A stretch of DNA of 64,000 bases from Glandiceps talaboti (Eukaryota > Hemichordata > Enteropneusta > Spengelidae). A program made the position numbers and the translations under genes. Within the stretch, counting starts at the first letter, position 1. Each line of letters opens with the position of its first letter. Below, in pieces: positions 53,400 to 64,000 of this stretch. Where the stretch lies: contig NC_135563.1 of assembly GCF_964340395.1 (NCBI RefSeq), positions 16,734,151 to 16,798,150 on the forward strand. The letters are read 5' to 3'. The notes under the pieces are model-generated. The model had not been told where the DNA came from and searched no databases. It was given only the letters and a program-made list of their open reading frames with translations.

Positions 53400-53590
53400 T
53401 GGAGGTCAAGATGATCAAAATTAAGCCATTTTAGAATCCAATTTGACCGCTATTAACTGTGTTAATGCCATAGGAAATTCTTTTTAAAAAATGACGATTT
53501 TCCTGAAACCAAGATGGCGGAGCCAATTATTTCAAAGGGATCAGGAATAATCTCTCATATGGCAAAGTTTGAAAACATATCTGAAACATT
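53400..53590 (+). repeat. Dispersed repeat family R1, copy 5b (second half)
   Basis: GGAGGTCAAGATGATCAAAA, AAGCCATTTTAGAATCCAAT, CTGAAACCAAGATGGCGGAG and TCATATGGCAAAGTTTG give the full 3' part, including a middle lost from copies at 10.6 and 23.2 kb. Confidence 0.65.
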
Positions 53591-54654
53591 TATTTAGATC
53601 AAGTTTTGCGATATATTGTAGTTGTGTAATATTCCACGTCTTTTCTTCTCTGATGCATCTAGTAGGTTTATTTTGATGAATCTCATATTTTCCATTCGCA
53701 GTGCGATATTCTAAAACCTGTTGTTGAATTCGTAACACTGATATTTATCAGAGAACGCTATCTTTTGATTCAACCAAAACAACAGTAAGTCTTCGGTCCT
53801 TCCGTAGAATGATATGTTGACATAGTATATTTACAGAGGACATTATGCAATGTAAATTGTCTTGTACACTGAAACTTAAAGAAGTGACGAGAACTTGGAC
53901 GCCAGTTTGCCGGCTTATTTTGACCTGCGGATTATTTTAAAACTTTAGAGCACTCGTCCATAATTCTTCACAAAATCATTTTTTTTTAAAGACATGAAAA
54001 ATGATATAGCTATAAGCTCTTCATGAAGACAATGTTTATGTCATGTTCTTTTTAAAAACTTTGAAATAATTTAGATCCATCCCTGAAATTTGAATTGTAA
54101 ACATGAATCTTCACGGAATAGGAATCGGGTGGGGCTAGTATGCTGACATACCCGAGTGCCCACTAGTGTTGCCATCATCATTGATAAAGTAAAAAAAATG
54201 GCTGAAACTTTAGTTATTAAAGACACTACAGTATTCCTCTGAGTTCAGTTAATTAAAAAAGTGAGTCTTTTGTTTGATATATTACCATGTATTATGCGAA
54301 CTATCAAAAGTGATTTATTTCCGTTTCTGTGATCATCTTCGTTAAAATAGTTATGCCTGACTCAATTATTGCTTAGGATGATCACAAACACCATGTGACA
54401 GTCTTGCATAGAGCAGACAGCCCGAAGATTATGTGTTTGGATTAATTCAAACTAATATCTTAATACCTTATGTAGATAGTTTTACAAACTATGCCTTTAA
54501 CCTTTGCGGTTGTTTTCGATTCCTGACAAATTAAAAAGAAACCACTTTTCACCTTTCGGGGTATATCTTGAAGAAAATTAAAACCTAACAACAACCAAAG
54601 TTTAATAGAATTTTACTTTGATGCGTATGCTATGAAAAACACAATCTTCCTGTT

Positions 54655-54701
<47 letters not shown>

Positions 54702-54733
54702 TTTTATTTTATTTATTTATTATTTTATTTGTC
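54655..54733. repeat. (ATTT)n array
   Basis: About 80 bp of ATTT with two one-base register slips near its right end. Confidence 0.95.
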
Positions 54734-57640
54734 TTTCATATACAGAGAAAAAATTCAGTGCAAAAGTACTGTTCTTCTAATGATCCAGTTTATCAATCAA
54801 AACTATGTCTTGTTGTTCAATTTTAACAAATAGTAAACCTAGGCCTTCTATTGATATCCGATACAATTTGTAGGTGATTAACATATCACGTTTATATCAT
54901 TGTGATATGAAATGGACACAAAAATGAGAAAATATTAAGATATACATGTAGGTTAGTACTTGTTCAAGGTCTGGGAGAGATAGGGCAATGTCTAGGCAAG
55001 CCTTCAGTTGTTTCTAACATTCTTCAAAGTAGTATTTTTTCACACAACTTTAAACGAGGAAGCGGAAATCTGCTTACTTGGCGGTGATTTCCCGGTGATT
55101 TTCCATTAAATATCCACTGGAAATCCGGGAAACAGACTCTGATTCTAAAAAAACCCCATTAAATTGTGGCGCGTCACTCATCTTTTGAATCCAAATGGTG
55201 CCAGAAGTCCGCCAGATTTACCTTCGCTATCGCTACTTTAGATTCGACTTTTTTTTAAAGTTGTGTGGCAGATGCCAACAAACTGTTTGAAATGGATTTA
55301 ACTCTTCTGGTGAGGATTTACCCACTGTTCAGAGTCACTCTGGAGCTAAAGTAAAGCTTTATTGTTTCGTCACGGTGTTAATTGACAGCGTGATTGAGTA
55401 CTTTATGTTGTCAATTTCACTATCTTACAACACTAAGAGGGGGGCACGTCACTGCCATCACTTAACACTTCAAAATGGAGTGCAAAATCAATAGATAAAA
55501 ATGGACTTCAGCTAAACTTTGTTAATGCTGAGGGTACTTGACTGACTTCAGTGTGTACAGCTTCCCGCTTAATTGCGACTTAATTCGCAGTGACAGAAAG
55601 ATAGACAGGGCCGAAGACTAATCAAACGAAAATTGTCTCGGAATACAGAAGGCTTTTTTGGACTGCACAGTAAACAATTACTTGGGACGACCTATACTAC
55701 TACATAGGAAGAGGGCAAAGAGAAGGCACCCATCACAACTAACACTGCAATTCGGCAAATGTCATGGAAATGATAAACGTATTGTTAATTTAGAGAATCT
55801 GATGCTTTACATTAATTTGTCTTGTAAATAAGTCAAAATTACATGACTTGTCTATTAATTTTGTGTTTCTCGATACTGAGATTAGATTTTCTATTATGAT
55901 CATAGAATAAGACTTTCCCATCCACTGTTCCATATGCTTATCAGTTAATACCTAAAACCTCTGAGTTGTGTTTAGAAATACGAAAAACTTATGGGAGGAT
56001 TTCGGCATTATATTGAAATGTGACGATGAGTAATTCACCTTCTGAATCCATCCTTGGGTATAGAAATCAAGACGTCCGTGTAAACACATATATGTTCAGA
56101 GACTATTTTTTACTTCGGACACCTTCAAAACGTCTTCTAAAACTCCTCAGGAAGTGTTCCGAACTTATTGCATTGTTTGGACCCCGTGGCCATTATACAG
56201 GGCCTTCTAATGTGACGTATAGATTGAAATGTTAATACCGGAAACCAGAGAATTTTCAGTTCCCACAAAAACCTATGGAATGAAGAGGGGGGGGGGGGGG
56301 TCTTTGTTTTGGCACTACCGCAAGGTGACTTAGTGATTTTAAAATGATGGCAAATACACTCTACAGACTTTGGTGCGCCTCTGACTGGGCGCCTACAGGT
56401 AAATACGGATGCAATACAGTGTAGATTGACACCTAATCAACCAATCTTCAGGTCCATATGAGGTACTTTTACCATGGGTTATAGTTTACTAGCAAAACGT
56501 GGTTGAGTTTGGATTATAAACCCGTTATTGATCATAAAAAATGAAACACAATCTTATGCATGAAGAAGACGAGGAAGAGGTTGGAGAAATGGTATGACAC
56601 ACACACACAAACAAACAAACACACACACAGAGACTCAGCTGTGGTTCTCAAATCGAACAGTAATGAGTAAGACAGATAGTCATGTGATGTGAACTTTCAT
56701 TTCATAGCAAATCACATCAATACCGCACCTTTACTGTTTTACCTGATAGTTATAAAATCTACCAATATCTTAGTTTACATAGTATCATATAGCTGGTTGT
56801 GATTCACTGTAGCTATCGTTCAGTGACATCATTTTGATATACGAGGTCCCGGATGTCAGAAGTTCAGATAACACCAAACATCCCTAGTCATTGGCAAATT
56901 TGCAGTATTCTGCTTACCTGTGTTCCTCTCATCATAACATATTTGCAATAACAAAGTAAGTTAGTAATTTCATAGGCAACCCACAACCGGATATTATAGT
57001 GTTTTTAGGTACTGACGTAAAATTAAATCTTATTAAAGGGGCACAACCCACAACTTATATTAGGTTATTCTAACCACAGTTACGTATTGATTGAGACAGA
57101 CATTGTCAGACAAACTAACGATTTGATGGCATAAATCATGTTTATAATAATCAAATTCTTAGTGAGAACCCGGAAGCTGATACAGTCACGTGATTCGAGA
57201 TGTAATCTTAGGACAAAAGTAAGGCCCAAAAATATGAAATTCCACATTTTTGCTCATCACTTTCTGAACTTATGCAAACAGTTTTTGACGTTCCTTTAGA
57301 GTGACTGGAACTATTGCGTAGTACTGTTAATGTATGCATTTTTAAAATTATAATACTTCAGCTGAAACAACGTTTGCACCAGCATGAACATGGCCTCACT
57401 TTCACTGGTAAATTCTGGGTAACTACGAGTAATTTCAAGGTAAATTTGTACTGATTTGTGTGAATTGATTAACAAAGTTTTAAAAAGTGATATGACTTGA
57501 AGTACACTGACTGTGGTATTAATCCACCATAGTAGAATACAGCCAAAGTGTGAAGAAATGTCTTTTGACTTTTCTGTTAATTTTTTTGAGCGCCAAAATA
57601 AATGTTTACAGTACCACTTATTTGGTGGTATAAGACAACA
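54734..57640. other. No convincing gene
   Basis: Contains a GC-richer patch at 55070-55290 with a 31-codon frame (MVPEVRQIYLRYRYFRFDFF start), a 14-base poly-G (56287-56300) and a CACA/AAAC patch (56598-56632). None amounts to a gene on present evidence. Confidence 0.45.
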
Positions 57641-57698
57641 TCCCCACCACCATCACCACCGCCGCCACCTCCACCACCACCACCACCACCACCACCAC

Positions 57699-57729
<31 letters not shown>

Positions 57730-57760
57730 ATCACCACCACCACCACCACCACCACCACCA
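57641..57760. repeat. (CCA)n-(CCG)n-(CCA)n trinucleotide array
   Basis: CCA units flank a pure CCG block of about 10 units, giving poly-Pro, poly-His or poly-Gly frames on either strand that are artefacts. Confidence 0.95.
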
Positions 57761-59246
57761 ATCGTCATCCTGATTAGTCACTCTTGATTGGTTTGTGTTA
57801 TTTTGTTTACTGTTACGGTAATTCGACGGCATCCATTTCCATAACATCTTAACCACCTAGTCCATCAAATTTGATTTACATAATGAAGTATGATATGCCC
57901 GCAAATGTTATCAGTACATTCCATCATTGTACTGGTGTCAATTAATATGTCACTGATATCACAAACTATACAGTGTTGAAATCATCTGTTTCTCACTGGA
58001 TATAGGACATTGCATTGACACAGAGTCACGGTAAAACGTCTATGCTAGTGTACAGGGTAGAGTATACTGTCAATGTGTGTACTGGTCATTCCTTTCAGCT
58101 AAGATGGATGTTCAGTATGAGGAACGCAATGCCAAAACCTTCTTCATCCATTTACAATACGGCTCCCTACCACCAGATGAACCATCATCTAAGCATACAA
58201 ATGTCATACGCATGGCATATGATTTTATGTAATGATTGTTACCATCCTGACAAGCTTAAGGTACTCAACATTACCCCCCCCCCCCCCACCTCCTTCAAAA
58301 GGTGTAAAACTTGTAGTGGTGGTGGTGTAATCAAAAATTGAGGAAATTCGTCGATGATAAATTTCAAACAATTAAACACTATTTTCCATACATCATGCAA
58401 GATGAACATGACAAACGTCACTCAAGCCAATCACACACAATAGGTGACTAATGATTTGGCTAAAAGTGCCCAATTTGTGTCAAATTTCTGTCAAAAAACG
58501 CGAATATATCTCCTCCTCGACGCATATCAGGCAATCCAACCCAAATAGCGTATACATTGCGTCACTGAATGAGTTGCTCGTAAATTATGTTCTTGCCAAA
58601 GTTCAAGAGAGGCAGGGGTGACGACGCCCTTCGTTGGCCATAGCAAACCTCCACCGGTTAGATACTTTACCCGCCATTGATATGCAACGTCTGTGTCAGT
58701 GAAGGTCGAGCCATTGGAGTTATTAATGGCTCATTATAGGCCAAGGGTTATCTCTCGACTCAATCCGTTACTACCAATAAGGCTTGTTCGTATGCCATAT
58801 TGTGAATACAACTCATATATTTTGTCAAGTGAAATACCTGCCTCACCCCCTGACACGGACTTACTGGACATGGTGGCGCCGAAAGCAACAACACAAGCCG
58901 ATTTTAACTAATTGATAACCCAGTTATCTTTTGTCAAACATTTGTGGCTGTCATTATCAAACAGGTAGGCTGTCACTGACGAGTTTTTGATGGATATTGA
59001 CTGGTGTGTCATTCACGATTGCTGTACTGTAACACCGGACTTTCTTCGATAAGACCATAGTAACTGTAGAGGTGTCGCCAAATGGGAAATACAGGTTTTT
59101 ACGCTCGCGGATATTGCAACAGACATTGTTGCTATGGACTGGTTTAATACCCAGCTCGCACTGTATGGTAGTTGTTTGCTGTTTATTACAAGTCTCTATA
59201 ACTTGCACTTGTGCGTTCAAACACCTCCTTGTGACACAATAGAAGT
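57761..59246. other. No convincing gene
   Basis: A 14-base poly-C (58274-58287) and two unsupported frames (58015-58341, 58693-58911). The latter is locally GC-richer and charged (MVAPKATTQADFN end) but has no splice or family support. Confidence 0.4.
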
Positions 59247-59590
59247 CAGTTTACCTGAAACATGACGTCGTCTGATTTGACAAAAATCATACTAACATTG
59301 CTACATTTCATCGTCTGGTGCTACACAAATGTTACCAACTGTTGCTACATTTCATACTCTGGCGCCACAAACATATTACCAACATTGCTATATTATCTAT
59401 GTGACTTGCGCTATCTTTAGGTGACCCCACACCCTTAAAAAGATTAAAATGTATCAACTGAACCCTTTTTACTAAGCCAGACTAAAATATGTAGCAATTT
59501 AAAATTTCTGTGGAGCCAGACAATAAAATGTAGCAATGTTAGTAAGATTTTTGAGCCGTATGACGTTGCTACCTGTTTCGGGTTAACTAA
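59247..59590. mobile_element. ~344-bp inverted repeat with internal duplicated units
   Basis: Left CTAACATTGCTACATTTCAT and its sister TTGCTACATTTCATACTCTG, each followed by CTGG(T/C)GC, match in reverse the two right-hand units with AAAATGTAGCAATGTTAG and AAATATGTAGCAATTT. Outer ends also pair (TTTACCTGAAACA / TGTTTCGGGTTAA). So each arm carries two ~50-bp units and the arms face each other: a foldback built from four copies of one motif. Confidence 0.7.
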
Positions 59591-60267
59591 CTTATCTTGT
59601 ATCAGTAAAGTCAAAAGACAATAACTCAGATATTGTTGTGTACTAGGTATACGCGGCGGTCTATTTGCAGGGTTCCAAAAATTGAAGTGATGGTTTGTCA
59701 AAAAGAGTGTGAATAACAATGTTATCTTAGTCATGGATGTATTTGTGACATCCATGTCTTAGCGAAGCAAATATGCACTGATAAACATATTGAACGTTAG
59801 AACTAGATACTATTTTTTGAAAGTCCAGTTCTGATTAGGATTGAGGTGTGAGGTGTGAAAACGCAGTTGTCTGACAGAGTCAGAGTTGTTAAAATCTGGT
59901 CCAGGAACAAACAAAATGACCCTAAGTAATACTTATGACTCTTCTGATAAGATACCAGTAAAAACAAGAACCTGTAATTGAAGCCTTGGCCTTTACAATA
60001 AACTTGCGAACCGATGTAGAAATACACTTGGAAGATTTTACATGTATTATGGAGACCGTTCTCTTCAAGTTAACACCCCTTTCTGCAGTCCAGTCTGTAC
60101 TGTTGTTATCTTGATAATGTGTCAATATTTCCATCATATTGCTATGAATACATGTAGAACCTGGATGAAGTATGATAACTCAGTGAATTTCACTAGCAAA
60201 CTGTATACAGTTTCAGCCCAAATATTGTACCCATCGATGTTTTCAGTGACATAACTGTTTTCCCTTT

Positions 60268-60500
60268 ATCAAGTCCTCCAACGACACAATTGTTTTGCTC
60301 TAATTAATTACGTCACCAAATTATTCTTGCAATGGTGTAATTCTTTTGCGATAAATATGTATAGAACTTTGAAATTATTCACCAATTCTTCCGACGACAT
60401 AATTGTTTTGCGTGAAATAATTATATCACCTTCAAATAATTCACCACTTCTTCCAATGACGTATTTATTTTGCGCTAAATAATTACATCTTTGAACCATT
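60268..60500 (+). repeat. Four-copy tandem repeat, ~60-bp unit
   Basis: Units start near 60268, 60324, 60378 and 60440 (54-62 bp). The common pattern is TTC.CCAATTCTTCCGACGAC, ATAATTGTTTTGCG, AAATAATTA and ATCACC. Copies 3 and 4 are the closest pair. It lies downstream of the minus-strand gene's poly(A) site and is not part of it. Confidence 0.8.
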
Positions 60501-61157
60501 CATCCAGTGCTTTGTATGTAGAATATAAGACATGCAGAAAAATATCGTTTATTTGTATTTCGTTTATTGATATTGGAAATAGTTGAAAACAATCCTTGTG
60601 ATCATTTTACAGCGTGTGTAACGAAAATTGCACAATATGAATATCCACGATTAATTATTTTAGTATTTAAAAAAAAAACTATTCTAAATTCTGGTCACTT
60701 GAAATAAAACATCTATCAAATATTCAATATGTACAAAAAAACAAAATCCACCACTCTCGAATAGTGAGACCTATCTGTGAGTTCGCTTCATAAAAAATCC
60801 CCAATAAATACATCAGTAGTGGGGGATATGCACCGTAGAATAAAAATGCAAAATGTGTGAAGGTCGTCTGCGTCACAATTTGTTACTGTAGTGTGGATTT
60901 TCTTGTACATTTTGTAAACAAATCATATACACTTTGAGTGGGGAAGATGCCAAACCTTGTTGGTGGATTTTAAGTACTTCATTTTAGTCGAATTCGTAGT
61001 TTCACTACATCTGGGAATGTACTCGTAAGAGTCGTAGTTCTTTTCTTCAAAACTCGTGTGGCAGTAGTGCAACGCCCCCATACTGTCCGTATGTTCAGGG
61101 TATCACTGAGTCGTCGTCATCGCAGACAACGCGAAAAGACTAAACAGTTATCCGACC
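60501..61157. other. Intergenic spacer downstream of the minus-strand gene
   Basis: AT-rich; further AATAAA hexamers on the minus strand near 60550 and 60563 could serve as distal poly(A) signals. No exon seen. Confidence 0.4.
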
Positions 61158-61184
61158 CAGCTCTACCAACCAACCAAGTTTATT
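61158..61184 (-). terminator. Poly(A) signal and GT-rich downstream element of the minus-strand gene
   Basis: AATAAA on the minus strand at 61179-61184 is followed within a few bases by a GT-rich run (TTGGTTGGTTGGT, 61166-61178), the usual arrangement of a metazoan cleavage and polyadenylation site. It lies 140 bp past the TGA of the C-terminal exon, so the 3' UTR would be short. The pairing of the two elements in the right order and strand supports the gene model. Confidence 0.45.
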
Positions 61185-61323
61185 TTAAAATCTACGACGT
61201 CCGTCGTAACGTTTCCTTCAGACCGCCACTTATGGTCCGTGGTTTTTTGGGTCTATGTACAGTACGATCCTTTACAACTGGATCATCTTGCTCGTCTTTC
61301 TTATAAATCTATATTTCACGGTG

Positions 61324-61542
61324 TCAATCATGTGTCAATTTTCTCCCGTTTCCATGGATACTTGACATTTGAGCACTGTTGCTAAGAGACGTGTTTGATT
61401 CGACGTCTATTAAGTCTCTTTCGTCATCACTTGAATCTTCACTTTGATCACTTCGTATGTCCACGACATTGTCGTTAGTAGAGTCTTTGCTGGCCGTGCT
61501 GTCCCGCTCTTTACCGTCATCTGATTTCCCGTTTGGTAATTC
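61324..61542 (-). CDS. C-terminal coding exon of an unrecognised acidic, Ser-rich protein
   Basis: The frame encodes 72 residues ending at TGA, starting ELPNGKSDDGKERDS and including SEDSSDDERDLIDVES. Seen: directly upstream on the minus strand is a textbook acceptor (pyrimidine-rich stretch ending TTTTCTGTGCAG), so I start the exon at GAATTA rather than at the ATG lying inside the acceptor. Composition is D/E/S/K-rich and hydrophilic with no membrane segment, quite unlike the N/I/Y/F-rich chance frames elsewhere in the window. SxxD/E sites in SEDSSDDE fit casein kinase 2 consensus (family knowledge). Inferred: a disordered C-terminal tail of a nuclear or cytosolic protein. No domain is recognisable, so no function is assigned. 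A poly(A) signal follows 140 bp beyond the stop. Upstream exon candidates lie at 61912-61933 and 63458-63521; earlier exons would be outside the window. Confidence 0.5.
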   Translation of the reverse strand, partial: ELPNGKSDDGKERDSTASKDSTNDNVVDIRSDQSEDSSDDERDLIDVESNTSLSNSAQMSSIHGNGRKLTHD

Positions 61543-61684
61543 CTGCACAGAAAACAAAATGAATCTATAGTTAAGAATCGTCCAAAACTTGACTACAGAA
61601 TGACTACAGAAGTTAGGGTGTTCGTCATATTGTTGTCAAGGAAATCGTCAAACTATTAGTTTCTTATTAATTATTATTTATCAC

Positions 61685-61858
61685 AGCAGCAGTCATGGAT
61701 TCTAAAATGGCTTAGTTCTGAGATAATTTTGACCCATTTTTCAAAAATTCTGTATAATGACCCTTGGTAGTTTTTTTTAAACTTTAACTGAGAGTGGGGT
61801 TTTATGTATTACAAAATTACAGTAAGGAGTTTAAAGACTTGAATTTGTGAGACACACA
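61685..61858 (-). repeat. Dispersed repeat family R1, copy 6 (reverse orientation, intronic)
   Basis: On the minus strand it reads AAGTCTTTAAACTCC, ..AGGGTCATTATA.., TGGGTCAAAATTATCTC, AAGCCATTTTAGAATCC, the first half of the family in order. It fills much of the 369-bp candidate intron between the microexon and the last exon and is in the gene's sense orientation. Confidence 0.6.
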
Positions 61859-61911
61859 GTCACTACATCAATTCAAAACAGTGCAACACAACGTCTGTTT
61901 AGTTTTCGTAC

Positions 61912-61933
61912 CTGGAAGTAAATTTTTTTTGCG
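61912..61933 (-). CDS. Candidate 22-nt microexon of the same gene
   Basis: On the minus strand a pyrimidine-rich acceptor (ATTTTCTTTCTAG) is followed after 22 nt by CAG then a GTACGA donor. With entry phase 2 it encodes S/AKKIYFQ and exits in phase 0, exactly the phase needed by the ELPNG exon 369 bp downstream. With the 64-nt exon upstream it completes an AGC codon. Because 22 is not a multiple of three, including or skipping it changes which frame of the upstream exon is used. Short exons of 3-27 nt are typical of neural alternative splicing in animals (established knowledge). That this is one is an inference from two splice motifs and phase agreement only. Confidence 0.33.
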
Positions 61934-63457
61934 CTAGAAAGAAAATATTAAAATCATAGAAGCCCAATACAAAGGATTATTCGATGATAGGTATAAGACA
62001 GTCAAATAGTAAAAAGAAACTTTATACAACGGAAAGCCAGTACACAACGGAAAGCCACTACACAACGGAAGGCCACTATATATATATATAAATTAGTAAG
62101 ACCATATCAAACTAAATATTCAGAAAAAGTTAACGATCGGCTGGTTTTGTGTACTTTTTATATATAATTATTTCATGCGATGGGTTAAAAAAAATCAATA
62201 CATTTTATCAAATTAGAATTGCGACAGTTTTATGAATAGATTGCTTGGATGTCAAACGTTGAATTGTGTATCTGTGAGTGTGTATGTTTGTAGGTGTGTA
62301 TAGGATGTGTCTATACATGTGTGTATGTGTATATGTACGTGCGTGTGTGATGTTCAGTACCCAGAGAAATCAAAGTTTATCAATTCGGCCGACATATCCT
62401 CATGAACAAATCAGAACGTGTGTCAGAATTAGATGTAGCCTGAATATTGTATTAATAAATCACTGTTATTTGTCATAAATTATTAGTGGAGCAGACTGAC
62501 GGAAACTAGAAAATGTGATAGTCATTGCCCGACAATTAAAAAGGCCTTTCAATTATTAATATTCAGTGATTTTTATGAACCCTGTTAAACAAGTACTAAA
62601 CTTAAGTGACAATCTCGTCACAACATTACTGCATTGATTTGTGATTTTTCTAATACCTTGATTCGGCAAAGAGGTGTAAAAAGTAACTTATTTTCAAATT
62701 TGAATTGATTTTTCACCTATCAGTACATTCAATTAGTTGACATATTTGACCCGCCAAATTTTGCGGGTTTTTTTATTGTAAGACAAAACATGACACATAA
62801 GGCTATTGTAAATCGGTCTGTTTGCATTTCGTGGAAAAGTAACATCGGTTTTCCATGTGTTATTGTTGCTTTAATGAATTTATCAACTTTGTTGTATAAA
62901 ATGGTGGTTGAACTTGAATTTAATGCGATCTAATATGCGGGAGATCGATTGTAAGTTTTCTTGACAGGAAGAGCCTAAAAATTATACATTTTCGCGGGAT
63001 TTCGAACATGTATGTACAGCATGTGGGTATACACTAAATGTAATATCAAATACAAAGTTTACAAGAGGAAAATACAACATACGTCACAAAGATAGGTAAA
63101 TCATGAAAATTTCGATTTCGCATTAGTTAATAATAATAACATCCATGATAGTAAAATAAAACATTAAAACATTGCTCGAGACCTAAGAAGAGCCAGTGTG
63201 GGTAAATATTACAGATAAAGCCCTAAACTATTCCGCATTGTAGGGAATATCACAAATGCAACCACTGAAGTGGCCACCCAGACTTTATAATAATAGAACA
63301 ATCAAATCAAATCGCTAAAGAACAGGGGTTCTTTTTTTAAAATGAAAAACGAAAAAGTTACTGCTATGCGTGTGCAAACCTGCGTCGAGTACTCGTTCCT
63401 GCTTTATTGTTAAATTGATATTCCCTATACTTTAATATGCTATTTTTCAAGTATTAC
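61934..63457 (-). other. Candidate intron of the minus-strand gene
   Basis: AT-rich, with a short TA run (62078-62091) and a TG-rich patch (about 62270-62350). No further exon with both splice sites was found by eye; its ends are the donor and acceptor described for the flanking exons. Confidence 0.3.
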
Positions 63458-63521
63458 CTGAGTGCATATCGGTACACGATTGGGGTATTTATTACCGGCA
63501 TCGTGATTTGGGATCGCAAGC
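63458..63521 (-). CDS. Candidate 64-nt internal exon of the minus-strand gene
   Basis: Acceptor TTTATGAATATTGCCAG and donor CAG/GTAATA bound 64 nt on the minus strand. Two of the three frames are open. Frame A (TTG CGA TCC...) gives LRSQITMPVINTPIVYRYAL and ends with two spare bases, which joins in phase to the 22-nt microexon. Frame B (CTT GCG ATC...) gives LAIPNHDAGNKYPNRVPICT plus Q and ends in phase 0, which joins directly to the ELPNG exon if the microexon is skipped. I cannot tell which is used; a 64-nt interval is easily open by chance. The acceptor is weaker than that of the last exon. No family recognised. Intron to the microexon would be about 1.5 kb. Confidence 0.3.
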
Positions 63522-64000
63522 CTGGCAATATTCATAAATACTTCATTTAAACCTTTTAAAGGCTTCCTCAATATTTTACACACAAAATTACTCCGGTAGT
63601 AAATTACTGTTTTATGGGCATATGTGAGAATTTCAGCTATGAGTTTAACTAAAACAGTTGTCACTTTACGATCCTGTGAATATGAACCGAATATTTCTTG
63701 ATGAAATCGAAGGCAGGCGCGTCAGATTGTTAGCCCCACTAAACTGACATGCTCGCTACTGTGAGCCCGTCTCAAGTAGACACTCGTTTTGAAGAGCTCC
63801 CAAAATTTTCGCTAGCTTTTTCATCTACTTGTCTTGTATGACTGTCGTCAAAATTTGAGAGTTTTTTGTGTTGTGAGTACACAAATAGTCGCTCCGATCG
63901 AGCGAATATGTTTCGCTTCACGGCTACATTGGTCATTAATTTTCAACAAACTTTTTTTTTCGGTTCGTGATTAAATTTATGACGAGATTGAACAGCAAAT
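63522..64000. other. Right edge; no exon identified
   Basis: GC-richer around 63680-63800 with a near-palindrome CGCTCCGATCGAGCG (63891-63905). It could be further intron or an alternative 5' region of the minus-strand gene, but no exon can be defended. Confidence 0.3.

Larger units (their letters stand above)
51992..54654. other. No gene; two parts of repeat R1
   Basis: A CTCGGAAATAAAGT..AGCTCCAAC block (52700-52790) and the second half (53400-53590) of the R1 family lie 600 bp apart, so this copy was split by an insertion or represents two partial copies. A small AGACCACT/AGTGGTCT hairpin is at 52659-52677. Confidence 0.5.

Noticed and set aside
61058-61306. 82-codon Arg-rich plus-strand frame
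   Set aside because: Antisense to the 3' UTR and poly(A) region of the better-supported minus-strand gene.
61195-61308. Homeodomain-arm-like RPKKPRTI, briefly considered as an LMX1-type LIM-homeodomain start
   Set aside because: Only eight residues match; the frame hits a stop 12 codons later with no helix 1-3 sequence, sits between a stop codon and a poly(A) signal, and no LIM exon is visible upstream.

Overview
The window looks like gene-poor, AT-rich nuclear DNA from a metazoan. Evidence for this is the set of long tetranucleotide microsatellites (ACAT, GACA/GTCT, GACG, ATTT), many small inverted-repeat elements, a dispersed repeat with scattered degraded copies, spliceosomal-type splice sites, and no long non-repetitive reading frame. 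Repeat style (GTCC-seeded tandem units, GTCT and ACAT arrays, gene-sized spacers) suggests a marine invertebrate such as a hemichordate, amphioxus or mollusc. That is an impression from repeat style, not a proven assignment. I see no bacterial, phage or CRISPR content.

Layout. 1-13 kb: intergenic or intronic DNA with a trinucleotide array (0.9 kb), two diverged copies of a repeat (8.8 and 12.1 kb), a TA-flanked 23-bp hairpin unit (9.25-9.6 kb) holding a hammerhead-ribozyme-like core, and a 121-bp foldback (12.8 kb). 13.8-17.5 kb: three large microsatellite fields and a ~990-bp inverted-repeat element. 17.8-38 kb: mostly featureless DNA with small foldbacks at 27.6, 31.1, 32.2, 36.9 and 37.8 kb. 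38-51 kb: GTCT, GTCC, GACA/GACG and ACAT arrays, a 150-bp-unit tandem repeat (39.3 kb), and three inverted-repeat elements (43.5, 44.5 and 49.4 kb, the last flanked by TTAA). 51-61 kb: one weak candidate first coding exon (51.8 kb), ATTT and CCA/CCG arrays, an inverted repeat (59.2 kb) and a ~60-bp tandem repeat (60.3 kb).

The best-supported gene is at the right edge on the minus strand: an acidic, serine-rich C-terminal exon (61324-61542) with a strong acceptor and a poly(A) signal plus GT-rich element 140-165 bp beyond its stop. Two upstream candidate exons (a 22-nt microexon at 61912-61933 and a 64-nt exon at 63458-63521) can be joined to it in phase. The rest of the gene would lie beyond the right end of the window. 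The family is not recognised. I found no convincing multi-gene system, and most of the interest lies in the microexon gene model, the foldback elements and the structured microsatellites.
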